From Pseudomonas fluorescens (GTDB taxonomy: Bacteria; Pseudomonadota; Gammaproteobacteria; Pseudomonadales; Pseudomonadaceae): a DNA stretch of 64,000 nucleotides. Below, in pieces: positions 14,778-24,021 of the stretch. Location: the NCBI RefSeq assembly GCF_001307275.1, contig NZ_CP012831.1, positions 2,046,001 to 2,110,000 of the forward strand. Direction: 5' to 3'. The stretch's first letter is position 1; every line of letters starts with the position of its first letter. The notes under the pieces were generated by a model. The model had not been told where the DNA came from. It did not search any database and was given only the letters and a program-made list of their open reading frames with translations. Position numbers and translations under genes: made by a program.

Positions 14778-15527
14778 TCATGGCATGACGTCGCCGGCAT
14801 TTGGTCCCAGGGTTTGCCCCACGAACAGGTTGCCTCCCGGGTCACTGGCCAGCAACACGGCAGTGGGCGCCACTTCCGTGGCCAGGCCGAAGCGTCGCAA
14901 AGGCAGTTCGGCGGACTTGGCCTGTTTCCAGCTTTCACTGATGCCGGCCACCAGCGGTGTTTCGATCGGCCCGGGGGCGATGGCATTGACCAACACGTTG
15001 TCGGCGGCCACTTCCAGGGCCAGTGACTTGGTAAAACCGATCACCCCGGCCTTGGCCGCCGCGTAGTGGCTGAGTTCGGCCCCACCTTTGATGCCCAATT
15101 GCGAGGCGACGTTGATGATCCGTCCCCAGCGCTGCGCCAGCATATGCGGCAAGGCTCGCTGGCTGGCGATGAATACGCTGGTCAAGTCGACCCGGAGCAT
15201 GTCGTTCCACATCTCGATGCTCAGCTCGGTGCAACGCGCCTGGGTCAGCATGCCAGCGTTGTTGACCAGGATATCGATACCGCCGAACTGCTCGACGCAC
15301 GCATCGACCCCAGCCTGGGCCCCTTCGACCGAGCCGACATCGGCCACGCACTCGTACACCTCGACCGACAGTGCGCGACAGTCGTTTGCGGTGGCGGACA
15401 AACGCTCGGCATCGCGATCGGTCAGCACCAGGCGCGCACCTTGCGCGGCATAAGCCCGCGCGATGGCGGCACCGATACCGCTGCCGGCGCCGGTGATCAC
15501 GGCGCGGCGGTTGAACAGTTGTTGCAT
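14778..15527 (-). CDS. Short-chain dehydrogenase/reductase (first of two)
   Basis: NAD(P)-dependent oxidoreductase of 249 residues with the Rossmann motif TGAGSGIG, an NNAG motif (ILVNNAGML), and an active-site Tyr/Lys pair in HYAAAKAG preceded by the Ser region NVASQ. The acidic residue after the second strand (LTDRDAE) suggests preference for NAD. The C-terminus GQTLGPNAGDVMP resembles SDRs of catabolic operons. It lies in the eight-gene operon between the second SDR and the small Cys protein. The substrate, probably a hydroxy or keto intermediate, is not predictable. Confidence 0.88.
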   Translation of the reverse strand: MQQLFNRRAVITGAGSGIGAAIARAYAAQGARLVLTDRDAERLSATANDCRALSVEVYECVADVGSVEGAQAGVDACVEQFGGIDILVNNAGMLTQARCTELSIEMWNDMLRVDLTSVFIASQRALPHMLAQRWGRIINVASQLGIKGGAELSHYAAAKAGVIGFTKSLALEVAADNVLVNAIAPGPIETPLVAGISESWKQAKSAELPLRRFGLATEVAPTAVLLASDPGGNLFVGQTLGPNAGDVMP

Positions 15528-15597
15528 GGGACAATCCTCCAGATCCAGGGCAAACAGGGGTGGCCATCACTGAAAACAAAACCCGTGACGCCCGGCT

Positions 15598-16359
15598 TCA
15601 ATCCGGCCAACGCACGGTTAGGCCGCCGTCAATGATGATGCTCTGGCCCGTCAGGTAGCTGGACTCGTCGCTGGTCAGGAACCGCACCAGCGACGCCACC
15701 TCATCGGCCCGACCGACTCGCCCCAGCGGAATCGCCCGGGCCGCCTTGGCCAAGCCTTCGGGCCCGAGGGAATTTTTACTGTCCAAGGACTGCGGCGTCT
15801 CGATCAGGCCCGGGATCACCGCATTGCAGCGAATGCCCTGCCCAGCCAACTCCACCGCCAGCGAACGGCATAGCCCTGGCACACCGGCCTTGGCCGCGGC
15901 GTAATGAGAATGGTCCGGCCAGCCATACACGCCACCGGCGATTGAAGAAATCGCCACCAACGCACCGCCCTCGCTCATGTAGCGAACGCTGGCGCGGAAG
16001 GTGCGCATCACCCCGGTCAGATCGACATCGAGCATGGCGTTCCAGGCCTCGTCGCTCATTTCCAACAGAGGCGCACGGCGCAGCAGGCCGGCGTTGGCCA
16101 CCGCGTAATCAAGACGCCCGAAGGTGCTGAATGCCTGCTCGGCCAGGTTATCCACCGAACGACTGTCGGTGACGTCCAGTGGCAGCATCAGGCATTCGCC
16201 ACCCAACGCCTCGATCTGCTGGCGGGTGTCTTGCGGGTCGTGGGGGTCCGCCGGCAAGTAGCCGGCGGCCACGGCTACACCGTGGCGGGCATACGCCACG
16301 GCAAGGGCCTGGCCGATGCCGCTGGCGGCACCGGTAATCAATGCAACTCTACGAGTCAT
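15598..16359 (-). CDS. Short-chain dehydrogenase/reductase (second)
   Basis: 253-residue SDR with TGAASGIG for cofactor binding, NAGLLR, the catalytic area ISSIAGG and HYAAAKAG (Tyr and Lys), and a C-terminus ending [13 protein letters not shown]. The ATG at 16359 follows a strong AAGGAGG site, 11 bases after the MFS stop. The same frame stays open to 16899 inside the MFS gene, but that extension is an artefact. The SDRs at 14778 and 15598 differ in sequence, so they are not a recent duplication; they may act on successive intermediates. Confidence 0.88.
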   Translation of the reverse strand: MTRRVALITGAASGIGQALAVAYARHGVAVAAGYLPADPHDPQDTRQQIEALGGECLMLPLDVTDSRSVDNLAEQAFSTFGRLDYAVANAGLLRRAPLLEMSDEAWNAMLDVDLTGVMRTFRASVRYMSEGGALVAISSIAGGVYGWPDHSHYAAAKAGVPGLCRSLAVELAGQGIRCNAVIPGLIETPQSLDSKNSLGPEGLAKAARAIPLGRVGRADEVASLVRFLTSDESSYLTGQSIIIDGGLTVRWPD

Positions 16360-16370
16360 AAGCCGCCTCC

Positions 16371-17711
16371 TTACTTCACGGTTTCTGGACGGACATGGCG
16401 TGCCGCGAACATCAGCGCGCCAGAGAGGAAACAAGGCAGCGCGCCGAAGTACAGCGCCGAGGTCTGCCAGTTGCCGCCCGCCGCCAGCACCTGGGTGGCA
16501 CCGAACCCCGCCACTACCGCGCCGATCGGCCCCATGGCATGGATAATCGCGCCGCCCGTGGCGCGGATACTGGTGGGGAAACTCTCGCCGATGAAGAACA
16601 GCGCCGCCGAATAGGGCCCGATCAGGAAGAACAGGCCCAGGCTGTAGAGACCGACCACCATCGGCAGGTTGCTCGGACCGTAGAGCATGCCGGCAAACGA
16701 CAGCCCGCCCAGCATCCAGCCCAACGCAATGACATTGCGCCGGCCGATCTTGTCGCCCATCCAGCCATGGCTCAGGTAACCGCAGTAGCCCACCAGGTTG
16801 GAGAGCACCAGGATGATCAACGAATTTTCGAAGGAAATATGGTGCACGCTGACGATCACCGTCGTGCCGAGCACGCTGAACACCTGGATCGCCGCCCAAT
16901 TGAGCAGGATCGCCGCGCCGATCACCAGTGTCGCGCGCCGCGACGTGCCGCGAAAGGCCGACGCCAGGCCGGCCTTGCTGTGTTCCTCATAGTCGACGCC
17001 ATAGGTGGACGCCACTGCCTGGGCATCGGCGACCGCGCCGCTTTTGCGCAACTGGCCGATACGCTGGTGGATCTGGAACTGCGGGCTTTCCTTGAGCTTG
17101 CGCGCCATGATCGCAATGACGATGGCCGGGATCGCCGCAAAGATAAAACAGCCCTGCCAGCCGATGGTCGGCAGCAACACGGCGGTCAATCCGGCGGCGG
17201 TCAGCGCGCCCACCGGCCAGCCACCCTGCACCAGGCTGTAGATGAAGCCACGGCGCTTGGCCAGCCTCGGGTCATCGGAGGCGGCGTAGAGCTCGCTCAG
17301 ATAGGTGGCATTGACGGTTTCTTCCGCGTAACCCAACCCGCCGAGAGAACGGATCAGGATCAACGGGGACTTGCCCCAGGCACCGCCGATGGCCGTCAGG
17401 GCCGAACAGATCGCCGCGCCGCTGACGGTGAAGATGATCCCCATGCGCCGGCCCAAGCGGTCCACCAGCGGGCCGATGGCCAACGCCACCACCGCCGTGC
17501 CGACCGCCACCCAGGTGGCGATTTCGGCTTGCTCGACTTCGCTCCAATTGAAGTGCCGGCCGATTTCCGGCAACAACGTGCCGAACAGAATGAAGTCGTA
17601 GACCGCAAATACCCAGGCAAAAAAAGCGATCCAGGTGGCAAAGCGCACCTGGGCCGGCGTCAATTGCTCGGGTTTCCAACCAGTCAGGTCGAGTTTGTTG
17701 TAGATGGACAT
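16371..17711 (-). CDS. MFS transporter
   Basis: Inner-membrane carrier of 446 residues with about 12 hydrophobic segments. The loop 2-3 motif is [12 protein letters not shown] and its counterpart in the second half is [12 protein letters not shown], both typical of the sugar/metabolite-proton symporter (MHS-like) group. A cytoplasmic loop of about 50 residues between helices 6 and 7 carries charged residues. It is the third gene of the leftward operon, and would bring in the substrate acted on by the hydrolase and amidase genes just upstream. The substrate is unknown. Confidence 0.9.
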   Translation of the reverse strand: MSIYNKLDLTGWKPEQLTPAQVRFATWIAFFAWVFAVYDFILFGTLLPEIGRHFNWSEVEQAEIATWVAVGTAVVALAIGPLVDRLGRRMGIIFTVSGAAICSALTAIGGAWGKSPLILIRSLGGLGYAEETVNATYLSELYAASDDPRLAKRRGFIYSLVQGGWPVGALTAAGLTAVLLPTIGWQGCFIFAAIPAIVIAIMARKLKESPQFQIHQRIGQLRKSGAVADAQAVASTYGVDYEEHSKAGLASAFRGTSRRATLVIGAAILLNWAAIQVFSVLGTTVIVSVHHISFENSLIILVLSNLVGYCGYLSHGWMGDKIGRRNVIALGWMLGGLSFAGMLYGPSNLPMVVGLYSLGLFFLIGPYSAALFFIGESFPTSIRATGGAIIHAMGPIGAVVAGFGATQVLAAGGNWQTSALYFGALPCFLSGALMFAARHVRPETVK

Positions 17712-17738
17712 GAGAACACGCCTCGAATAAATGCCGGA

Positions 17739-18620
17739 TCAGCGGCTGCGGGGGTTGCGGCGAATGAAGTCGTCGGCAATTTCATCGAACGTGACAAAGC
17801 GCACGCCGGCATGGCCCTGGATGTGTTCGATCAGGCGCTCCAACATCAGCAGCACCTGCGGACGCCCGGAGACGTCGGGGTGGATCGTCATGGTGAACAC
17901 GGCATGCTCGTGTTCGCGATAGACCCAGTCGAACTGGTCGCGCCACATCTCTTCGAGATGCCGCGGGTTGACGAAACCGTGGCTGTTGGGCGATTTCTTG
18001 ATGAACATCATCGGCGGCAGGTCGTCGAGGTACCAATTCGCTGGGATCTCCACCAGATCGGTTTCCTGGCCACGCACCAGCGGTTTCATCCAGGTGTCCG
18101 GGTGCTGGCTGTAGTCGATCTTGGTCCAGCTGTCGCCGACGCGAACGTAGTAGGGATGGAAGTCGTTGTGCATCAGGCTGTGGTCGTACTTGATGCCTTT
18201 CTTGAGCAGCAGCTCGTTGGTCACTTTGCTGAACTCCCACCAGGGCGCGACATAGCCGGTAGGCCGCTTGCCGGTCACCTGGGTAATCAACTCGATGGAT
18301 TTATCGAGCACCGCCTCTTCCTGCTGTGGGGTCATCGCGATGGGGTTTTCGTGGCTATAGCCGTGCACGCCGATCTCGTGGCCCGCATCCGCCACGGCTT
18401 TCATCTGCTCGGGGAAGGTCTCCAGGGAATGCCCGGGAATAAACCAGGTGGTGCGCAGGCCGTAACGCTCGAACAACTTGAGCAACCGCGGCGAGCCGAC
18501 TTCACCGGCAAACAGGCCGCGGGAAATATCGTCGGGTGAGTCTTCACCGCCGTAGGAGCCGAGCCAGCCCGCCACGGCGTCGACATCGACCCCAAATGCA
18601 CAAAGAATATCTTTAGCCAT
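17739..18620 (-). CDS. Polysaccharide-deacetylase-fold hydrolase, possible cyclic imide hydrolase
   Basis: NodB/CE4-fold metal-dependent hydrolase of 293 residues; ATG 18620 has GGAGG upstream. It has the FGVDVDA strand that carries the metal Asp in this fold, a conserved [11 protein letters not shown] block whose two His residues are expected metal ligands, and a YVAPWWEFS block. From memory, the cyclic imide hydrolase (imidase) of Pseudomonas putida YZ-26 is of this family and is also 293 residues, and PuuE allantoinases are relatives. There is no signal peptide, so it is cytoplasmic and not a cell-wall deacetylase. Next to an amidase and an importer, opening of an imide or ureide ring is the most reasonable role. 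Confidence 0.82.
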   Translation of the reverse strand: MAKDILCAFGVDVDAVAGWLGSYGGEDSPDDISRGLFAGEVGSPRLLKLFERYGLRTTWFIPGHSLETFPEQMKAVADAGHEIGVHGYSHENPIAMTPQQEEAVLDKSIELITQVTGKRPTGYVAPWWEFSKVTNELLLKKGIKYDHSLMHNDFHPYYVRVGDSWTKIDYSQHPDTWMKPLVRGQETDLVEIPANWYLDDLPPMMFIKKSPNSHGFVNPRHLEEMWRDQFDWVYREHEHAVFTMTIHPDVSGRPQVLLMLERLIEHIQGHAGVRFVTFDEIADDFIRRNPRSR

Positions 18621-18657
18621 GATCGGCCTCCGGTTGTGGTGGTTGTTCAAACATCAA

Positions 18658-20019
18658 TCAGGAATTGGCGAGCATCGCTTCGACCGAGCGCGCGACTCGC
18701 AGGAGCCGGGCATCCTCGCCTTGAGGCACGCTGAGCAGCAGGCCTGTGGGCAGCCCCTGGCTGTCCCGGCCGCTGGGCAGGTTGACGCCGGGCATGTCGA
18801 GCAAACTGCCGGGCATCGTCAGGCTCAGGGTCGCGAGATTGGTACGGGCAAACAGTTCGTCGTCGGCCTCCAAAGGCGCCAGCGGCGGGGCGACATGGGC
18901 CACGGTCGGCGTGATCAGCACCGCGCCGTCGAGTTCCTCGACGAGTTGGCGTTGCAAGGTCGATCGCGCGTCGTAAAGCTTGAGCACCTGGCTGGCGGTC
19001 ATGGGCCGCGCCGCTTCGAGACGCCGGCGTACCCGCGGGTCGAGTCGTTCGGCATCGGCGCTGTCGAGCAAGGCCTCATGCAAGGCGAACGCCTCGGCGG
19101 CCCCCAGCCAGCCGTGGTCGCGGATCAGCGCAAGGCTGGCCTGGAAAGCCGGCAATGGCCGAATCTCCACCAGCGCCCCAGCGGTGCGCAGCGCCTGGAC
19201 ACCGGCCAGCACATTGGCCCGCACCGCGGCCTCGACACGGGCATCCTCCAGCACCGCTTGCTCGACCCAGAAACGCTGCCCGGCCAGGCTGCGCACCGGT
19301 GGCGCTTGTCGTGGGTCGCGCCCCTGAAGCAGTTCGTCGATCATCCAGGCGTCACGCACGCTGCGAGTCAACGGGCCGATGCTGTCGATGCTGTGGGCCA
19401 GGGGAAATACCCCATCGCGATTGTGACGACGGGAACTGGCGCGAAACCCCACCAGAGCGTTGAAAGCCGCCGGGACGCGGATCGAACCGGCGGTATCGGT
19501 GCCCATGGCGATCGGCACGATGCCCGCCGCGACCGCGACCGCCGAACCGCTGGAGGAGCCGCCGGGGATCCGCGGTTGTGCATCGCTGAACGGGTTGACC
19601 GGCGTGCCGAAGTGCGGGTTGAGGCCGAGCCCTGAATAGGCGAACTCGCTGAGGTTGGTCTTGCCCAGGCAGACCATGCCGGCCCGGCTGAGCAGGCTGA
19701 CACTGGCGGCATCCAACAGCGCGGGCGGTGCGTTCCGGCGCACCGCCGCTGCCGCGGTGGTGACACTGCCGGCCACGTCGAACAAATCCTTCCAGGCCAT
19801 CGGCACACCGTCGAAGCCGCTCAACGGTTGCCCGGCACGCCAGCGCGCCGCCGAGGCCTGCGCTTCACGCCGGGCCCGGGCCTCGGTCAACGACACGAAC
19901 ACGTGTTCGGCGCGAGCGGCTTGCTCCAGCGCTTGTTCCAGCACCTGGACCGGATCGGTGCGCCCTGACGCGAAGGCTTCGGCGAGTGCAATGGCATCCA
20001 GCGAGGAAAATGGGCTCAT
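18658..20019 (-). CDS. Amidase signature family hydrolase
   Basis: Ser-cisSer-Lys amidase of about 453 residues. The catalytic Lys is in PMAWKDLF, the Gly/Ser-rich signature is GGSSSGSA, and the nucleophile Ser is in GTDTAGSIRVPA. Two ATGs are possible (20031 and 20019), neither with a good ribosome site; I use 20019, where the family homology (SSLDAIALAEAF) begins. It is the first gene of the eight-gene operon. If the deacetylase-fold enzyme opens a cyclic imide, this enzyme would be the half-amidase that releases ammonia from the resulting monoamide; that is inference. Confidence 0.88.
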   Translation of the reverse strand: MSPFSSLDAIALAEAFASGRTDPVQVLEQALEQAARAEHVFVSLTEARARREAQASAARWRAGQPLSGFDGVPMAWKDLFDVAGSVTTAAAAVRRNAPPALLDAASVSLLSRAGMVCLGKTNLSEFAYSGLGLNPHFGTPVNPFSDAQPRIPGGSSSGSAVAVAAGIVPIAMGTDTAGSIRVPAAFNALVGFRASSRRHNRDGVFPLAHSIDSIGPLTRSVRDAWMIDELLQGRDPRQAPPVRSLAGQRFWVEQAVLEDARVEAAVRANVLAGVQALRTAGALVEIRPLPAFQASLALIRDHGWLGAAEAFALHEALLDSADAERLDPRVRRRLEAARPMTASQVLKLYDARSTLQRQLVEELDGAVLITPTVAHVAPPLAPLEADDELFARTNLATLSLTMPGSLLDMPGVNLPSGRDSQGLPTGLLLSVPQGEDARLLRVARSVEAMLANS

Positions 20020-20033
20020 GGGCTGCGGCATCA

Positions 20034-20242
20034 AAAATGTATCTATTATTAAAATGTACATTTTATCTGGAGCAGATTTCGTGCCAGCTACGCTTGCGCA
20101 GTCCATAGCCGCTGAGCGCCAAAGTCTCCCGAGGGGCTGTAACCATCAGCTTAGAGCCGCGCGAATGACTTGGATGAGCAGGGCCCTGGCCAACATCCGG
20201 ATGGTAGGCTTATCTAATGTATATTTTTATAAAAGATACATT
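20034..20242. promoter_or_regulatory. Divergent promoter region with AATGTA palindromes
   Basis: The 345 bases between the amidase start and the GntR start contain no credible gene. Two palindromes stand out: AAAATGTACATTTT (20051-20064, perfect) and AATGTAT(N13)ATACATT (20216-20222 and 20236-20242). A third half-copy AAAATGTAT is at 20034-20042. The shared AATGTA word suggests binding sites of the adjacent GntR regulator on both sides of the region, controlling the operon and itself. Confidence 0.6.
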
Positions 20243-20364
20243 TAGGTGCATAAAAGTAACGTTTTGATGGAGCGAGCCCCACGAAAGGGCGCGCCAATGT
20301 GACCCTCAGTGACACTGGACACTGTGAGAGAATCCCTCCATCGCCGTCATGCCCAGAGGAATCG

Positions 20365-21366
20365 ATGAAAGCAGCGCCAGCCCAAGACCCGCGCACCGCG
20401 TCTCGCTACGCGATGATTCATCAGGTATTGCGTGATGCAATCACCGAGGGCACCGCACTGCAGGGCTTGGTGTTACTGGAAGCACCGCTGGCGGAGCTGT
20501 TCGGCACCAGCCGTGTTCCGGTGCGCAAGGCGCTGGACTTGTTGCACGAAGAGCGGTTGATCAGCCGTTTTGACGGGCGTGGGTACTTGATCAATCCCCT
20601 GGGCTTGGATATCGAGCCGCTGCGCCTGCCCTTGAGCCATGTTCACCTTGGCCTGGCGCGTGGCGAAGAACGGGTGGACACGCGACCACTGGGCGAGCGG
20701 ATCCACGAAGAAATCGGCAGCGCGTTGCTGACCTGCATTACCTTCGGCCACTACCGCCTCGATGAACAAGCCGCCGCCGAGCATTACGGCGTGAGCAGGG
20801 CCGTGGTGCGAGAAGCCTTGATGCGCCTGAGGGACCGGGGCTTGCTGGAAAAAGAGCCCTACTCACAGTGGCTGGCCGGCCCGCTCACTGCCCGGGAAGT
20901 CACCGAAGATTATGAGCTGCGCGCCTGCCTGGAGCCTGAGGCGCTACGTCAAAGTGCGCCAGGGCTGAGCCGCGAGCAACTGCAAGCCATGCTGGAACGG
21001 GTAACCCAAGCGCAACAGGCTGAGCATTGCCCGGAAGAGACGATCCAGCGCATCGAGGAAGACCTGCACCAGCACTGCCTCAGCGGCCTGCAAAATCGAA
21101 AAATGGCAGCACTGATTCGCCAGGCCCAAAGCCCGATGATCATCAGCCGGATTTTTTCCCGGCTGCTGGGAATCGGCGCGGACCCCGCCATGCTGGCCGA
21201 GCACCGCCTGATCCTGGAACTGTTGCTACACGGTGCCTTCGACGCCGCCGCGCTGAACCTCAAGGAGCATTTGCAACGCGCCCGGCAACGGATGCTGCAA
21301 CGCCTCAAGGTGCTATCGGTCGTGCCGGAGCAGGACTTGCCACCTTACCTGAGCAAAATCAGCTGA
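20365..21366 (+). CDS. GntR-family regulator with two winged-HTH domains
   Basis: 333-residue regulator; ATG 20365 has AGAGGA upstream. Unlike ordinary GntR/FadR proteins (about 230 residues) it has two wHTH units. The first spans about 14-80: YAMIHQVLRDAITEG, then AELFGTSRVPVRKALDLL. The second spans about 110-175: LGERIHEEIGSALL, then AEHYGVSRAVVREALMRL. A C-terminal all-helical FCD-like effector domain (about 180-315) follows, with an Arg/His-containing set of potential metal or carboxylate ligands. It faces the amidase operon across a promoter region rich in AATGTA palindromes, so it is almost certainly the local regulator. Confidence 0.9.
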   Translation: MKAAPAQDPRTASRYAMIHQVLRDAITEGTALQGLVLLEAPLAELFGTSRVPVRKALDLLHEERLISRFDGRGYLINPLGLDIEPLRLPLSHVHLGLARGEERVDTRPLGERIHEEIGSALLTCITFGHYRLDEQAAAEHYGVSRAVVREALMRLRDRGLLEKEPYSQWLAGPLTAREVTEDYELRACLEPEALRQSAPGLSREQLQAMLERVTQAQQAEHCPEETIQRIEEDLHQHCLSGLQNRKMAALIRQAQSPMIISRIFSRLLGIGADPAMLAEHRLILELLLHGAFDAAALNLKEHLQRARQRMLQRLKVLSVVPEQDLPPYLSKIS

Positions 21367-21390
21367 TCGCCCACGGTCGGCGGCCAGCCC

Positions 21391-22158
21391 TCAGCTTTCC
21401 AGCAACCCATGCAGGTCCACGAACTGCTGGGTCAGCTTGTGCCGCGGGTCCAGGTGAATCAGCGGCAGGCTGGCCTGGTGGGACTCGCGCATGCGCACCG
21501 AACTGCTCAGGTACACCGGCAATACCGGCAGGCCTTCGGCGATCAGTTCGTCGAGAATCTGCTGCGGCAGGCTGGCGCGGGCCTGGAACTGGTTGACCAC
21601 GATGCCTTCGACTTCCAGGCCTTCGTTATGGTCATCCTTGAGCTCTTCAATTTCCGCCAGCAGGCCGTACAAGGCCTGACGGGAGAAGCTGTCGCAGTCG
21701 AACGGGATCAGCACCCGATCAGCGGCGATCAACGCTGAAACCGCATAGAAATTCAGCGCTGGCGGGGTGTCCAGGTAAATCCGGTCGTAATCCTCCTCCA
21801 GCTCTTCGAGCAATTTGCGCAGCTTGTTGATCTTGTGCTTCGCCTCGAGCTTGGGCTGCAGGTCCGTCAGCTCCGCCGTGGCGGTGATCACGTGCAGGTT
21901 GTCGAACGGCGTCTCGTAGATATCCACCTTGTTCTTTTTCGAGAAAGGCCCGGACGACAGGGTCTGCTTGAAGAAGTCGGCAATGCCCATGGGGATATCG
22001 TCGCCGGTCAGGCCAGTCAGGTATTGAGTGGAGTTGGCCTGGGCATCCAGGTCCACCAACAGCGTGCGATAGCCCTCGCTGGCGCTGACGGCCGCCAGAT
22101 TGCAGGCGATGCTGGACTTGCCCACGCCACCTTTCTGATTGAACACCACACGCCGCAT
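21391..22158 (-). CDS. Orphan ParA/MinD-type ATPase
   Basis: Deviant-Walker ATPase of 255 residues with KGGVGKSS near the N-terminus (signature Lys before the P-loop), [12 protein letters not shown] (Walker A') and [11 protein letters not shown] (Walker B). ATG 22158 is preceded by GGAGG. No parB or parS-like gene is adjacent, so it is not a plasmid partition locus; relatives position proteins or organelles in Pseudomonas. It converges with the GntR gene. A six-base hairpin CCTTCT-GCGT-AGAAGG lies upstream at 22219-22234. Confidence 0.88.
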   Translation of the reverse strand: MRRVVFNQKGGVGKSSIACNLAAVSASEGYRTLLVDLDAQANSTQYLTGLTGDDIPMGIADFFKQTLSSGPFSKKNKVDIYETPFDNLHVITATAELTDLQPKLEAKHKINKLRKLLEELEEDYDRIYLDTPPALNFYAVSALIAADRVLIPFDCDSFSRQALYGLLAEIEELKDDHNEGLEVEGIVVNQFQARASLPQQILDELIAEGLPVLPVYLSSSVRMRESHQASLPLIHLDPRHKLTQQFVDLHGLLES

Positions 22159-22364
22159 GTCAAAACCTCCGTGTATCAAAGATTCCCGAGTGTAGTAGGC
22201 CGCGACACTGCTTAGCTACCTTCTGCGTAGAAGGACTACAGCAACAGTGGCTTTTCCAACGATTCAGACGTCAATCGTGCCCGGATAAAGACAGAAACAA
22301 CCGACAGACAAGCCCGTGACGATCGCGATAATGGTCCAAGCCAGGCATCGAGCGGACCGACTCG

Positions 22365-22387
22365 TACATTTTGCTGGGCAAAATGTA
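22365..22387. promoter_or_regulatory. Perfect 10-base palindrome upstream of the aryl polyene operon
   Basis: TACATTTTGC and GCAAAATGTA form perfect arms around TGG. It ends 8 bases before a predicted -35 box and is not followed by a T-run, so it is better read as an operator or activator site than as a terminator. No regulator gene lies beside the operon, so the binding protein must be encoded elsewhere. Confidence 0.6.
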
Positions 22388-22395
22388 ACCAGTAT

Positions 22396-22424
22396 TTGCT
22401 ACAAGCCAACCGCACCGGGATAAT
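22396..22424 (+). promoter_or_regulatory. Predicted sigma-70 promoter of the aryl polyene operon
   Basis: TTGCTA (22396-22401), a 17-base spacer and GATAAT (22419-22424) give a good sigma-70 match. The expected RNA start is near 22431, leaving a leader of about 85 bases before apeC. The 358-base gap 22159-22516 holds only this promoter, the adjacent palindrome and the small hairpin near parA. Confidence 0.6.
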
Positions 22425-22516
22425 GCGCGCCACTTGGGTCGCAAGGCCATGCAGGGTTGGACGCGGGTCAAACCACTGAACCGTGACAATAAAAGCCCGC
22501 AGGGGTGGGATGAGTT

Positions 22517-23236
22517 TTGATCAATTTCAATATCGCCCAATGGCGCGCGTGGGCCCCTGGGCTCGAAAGCGTGGACGACTGGCAGGCCTGGAGCCGACAG
22601 CCGGTTGTGTTGCCGGCCAGTGATGCCGCCCCTGACGTATCGTTCCTGCCTGCCATGCAGCGTCGTCGCCTCAGCCGCCTGGCGCGGATGGCCTTCAGTG
22701 TCGGCTGGCCACTGGCGGAGGGCCAGCCGGACCTACCGTTGGTCTTTATTTCCCGCCACGGCGAAACCCCGCGCACTTTTGAGATTCTCAAGGACCTGGC
22801 GGCCGACCAGCCCTTGTCGCCAACTCAGTTCAGCCTGTCGGTGCACAATGCGGTGATCGGCCTGTGGTCGATCATGCGCGGCGAAACCAGCGAAATGACC
22901 GCCCTGGCCGCCACCGGCGACGGCTTGGAACACGGTGTGCTGGAGGCCGCCGCTTTGTTGAACGAAGGCTCGCCAGCGGTGTTGCTGGTGATCACCGAAG
23001 AACAGCCGCCGCAGGTCTACGCACCGTGGGTCGATGACGTGCCCTTCCCCTATGCCATGGGCCTGCTGCTGACGCCGGGCGACGACTGGCAACTGGACCT
23101 GTCCGCGCAGGCCGACCAACGATCCGGCAGCGACTGGCCCCATGCCCTGGACCTGTTGCGTACCCTGCTGAACAACGAAACCACCTGCCAACATGCCTGG
23201 AAGAATCGTGTATGGACCTGGCAACGCAACCGGTGA
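22517..23236 (+). CDS. apeC: Aryl polyene chain length factor (KS-like, inactive partner)
   Basis: Small ketosynthase-like protein (239 residues) that pairs with the KS at 35927 in the type II PKS for aryl polyenes. It has the shortened form of the chain length factor, with no active-site Cys block; SLSVHNAVIGLWSI marks the thiolase-like core. The start is TTG 22517 behind a GGTGGGA site, fitting the usual N-terminus of the family (FNIAQWRAWAPGL). It is the first gene of an 18-gene operon and overlaps the next gene by 25 bases. Letters follow the Xenorhabdus ape nomenclature as I remember it, whose order matches the order here. Confidence 0.88.
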   Translation: MINFNIAQWRAWAPGLESVDDWQAWSRQPVVLPASDAAPDVSFLPAMQRRRLSRLARMAFSVGWPLAEGQPDLPLVFISRHGETPRTFEILKDLAADQPLSPTQFSLSVHNAVIGLWSIMRGETSEMTALAATGDGLEHGVLEAAALLNEGSPAVLLVITEEQPPQVYAPWVDDVPFPYAMGLLLTPGDDWQLDLSAQADQRSGSDWPHALDLLRTLLNNETTCQHAWKNRVWTWQRNR

Positions 23237-24021
23237 CCGGTAAACATCGCGACGCCTATTACTGGCGCCTGGTCGCGACCGCCGCAAGCTTCGCCCTGTT
23301 CGGGCTGGGCGGGCTGTGCCTGCGCTTGCTGGTTTTTCCGTTGCTGGCCTGGCTGCCCGGCGATGCCCAGGCCCACCGACAAAGGGCCCGCCGCACCGTC
23401 GGGCGGTTGTTCTGGTTCTTTATCCGGTTCATGGCCCGTACCGGCGTGCTCACCTACCAGATCGATGGCGCCGAACGGCTCGGGCGCCCCGGGCAGATGA
23501 TCATTGCCAATCACCCCTCGCTGATCGACGTGGTGTTCCTGATCGGGCTGGTGCCCAACGCCAACTGCGTGGTCAAGCAAAGCCTGTGGGACAATCCCTT
23601 TACCCGTGGACCATTGCGTTCAACCCAGTACATCAGCAACGACGGCAGCATGGACATGCTCGATGCCGCCAGCGATACCCTGCAAGATGGCCAGACACTG
23701 ATCGTGTTTCCCGAAGGGACGCGCACCCAGCCAGGCCAGGTGCCGGCCTTTCATCGGGGGGCCGCGGCCATCGCCCTGCGGGGTGCGAAAATCCTCACGC
23801 CCGTCACGATCAAGGTCAACCCCACGACCCTGACCAAGGCCGAACCCTGGTATCGCATCCCCCGGCGCCGCGTGCACTTCAGTTTTCACGTCGGGGCCGA
23901 TATAGATCCACAGGCGTTCGCCGCGCTCGGCCCGCCGCCCCAGGCTTCGCGCAGGCTCAACGATTTCTTGCATCACTATTTCATCAAGGAGCTCGCCGAA
24001 GATGAGCGATCTGCACCGTGA
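23212..24021 (+). CDS. PlsC-type lysophospholipid/glycerol acyltransferase
   Basis: Membrane-associated acyltransferase of 269 residues with a hydrophobic N-terminal helix (about 25-55) and the family motifs HPSLID (His-x4-Asp) and FPEGTRT. In aryl polyene clusters such an enzyme (ApeD position) is thought to join the polyene or a fatty acid to the lipid anchor. The ATG at 23212 overlaps apeC by 25 bases and the stop overlaps the first ACP gene by 20 bases, so the three are co-translated. The exact acyl donor is not known from sequence. Confidence 0.88.
   Translation: MDLATQPVTGKHRDAYYWRLVATAASFALFGLGGLCLRLLVFPLLAWLPGDAQAHRQRARRTVGRLFWFFIRFMARTGVLTYQIDGAERLGRPGQMIIANHPSLIDVVFLIGLVPNANCVVKQSLWDNPFTRGPLRSTQYISNDGSMDMLDAASDTLQDGQTLIVFPEGTRTQPGQVPAFHRGAAAIALRGAKILTPVTIKVNPTTLTKAEPWYRIPRRRVHFSFHVGADIDPQAFAALGPPPQASRRLNDFLHHYFIKELAEDERSAP

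Noticed and set aside
15598..16899. Longer version of the second SDR reaching into the MFS gene
   Set aside because: The extra 180 codons are a shadow of the MFS gene; a strong AAGGAGG site and family length put the start at 16359.
16395..18539. 714-codon rightward frame across the MFS and hydrolase genes
   Set aside because: Low-complexity composition (Arg, His, Gln, Ala) typical of a shadow frame; the leftward genes carry full family motifs.
22365..22387. Palindrome as a rho-independent terminator for an upstream gene
   Set aside because: No T-run follows, no rightward gene ends just before it, and a promoter begins 8 bases later.
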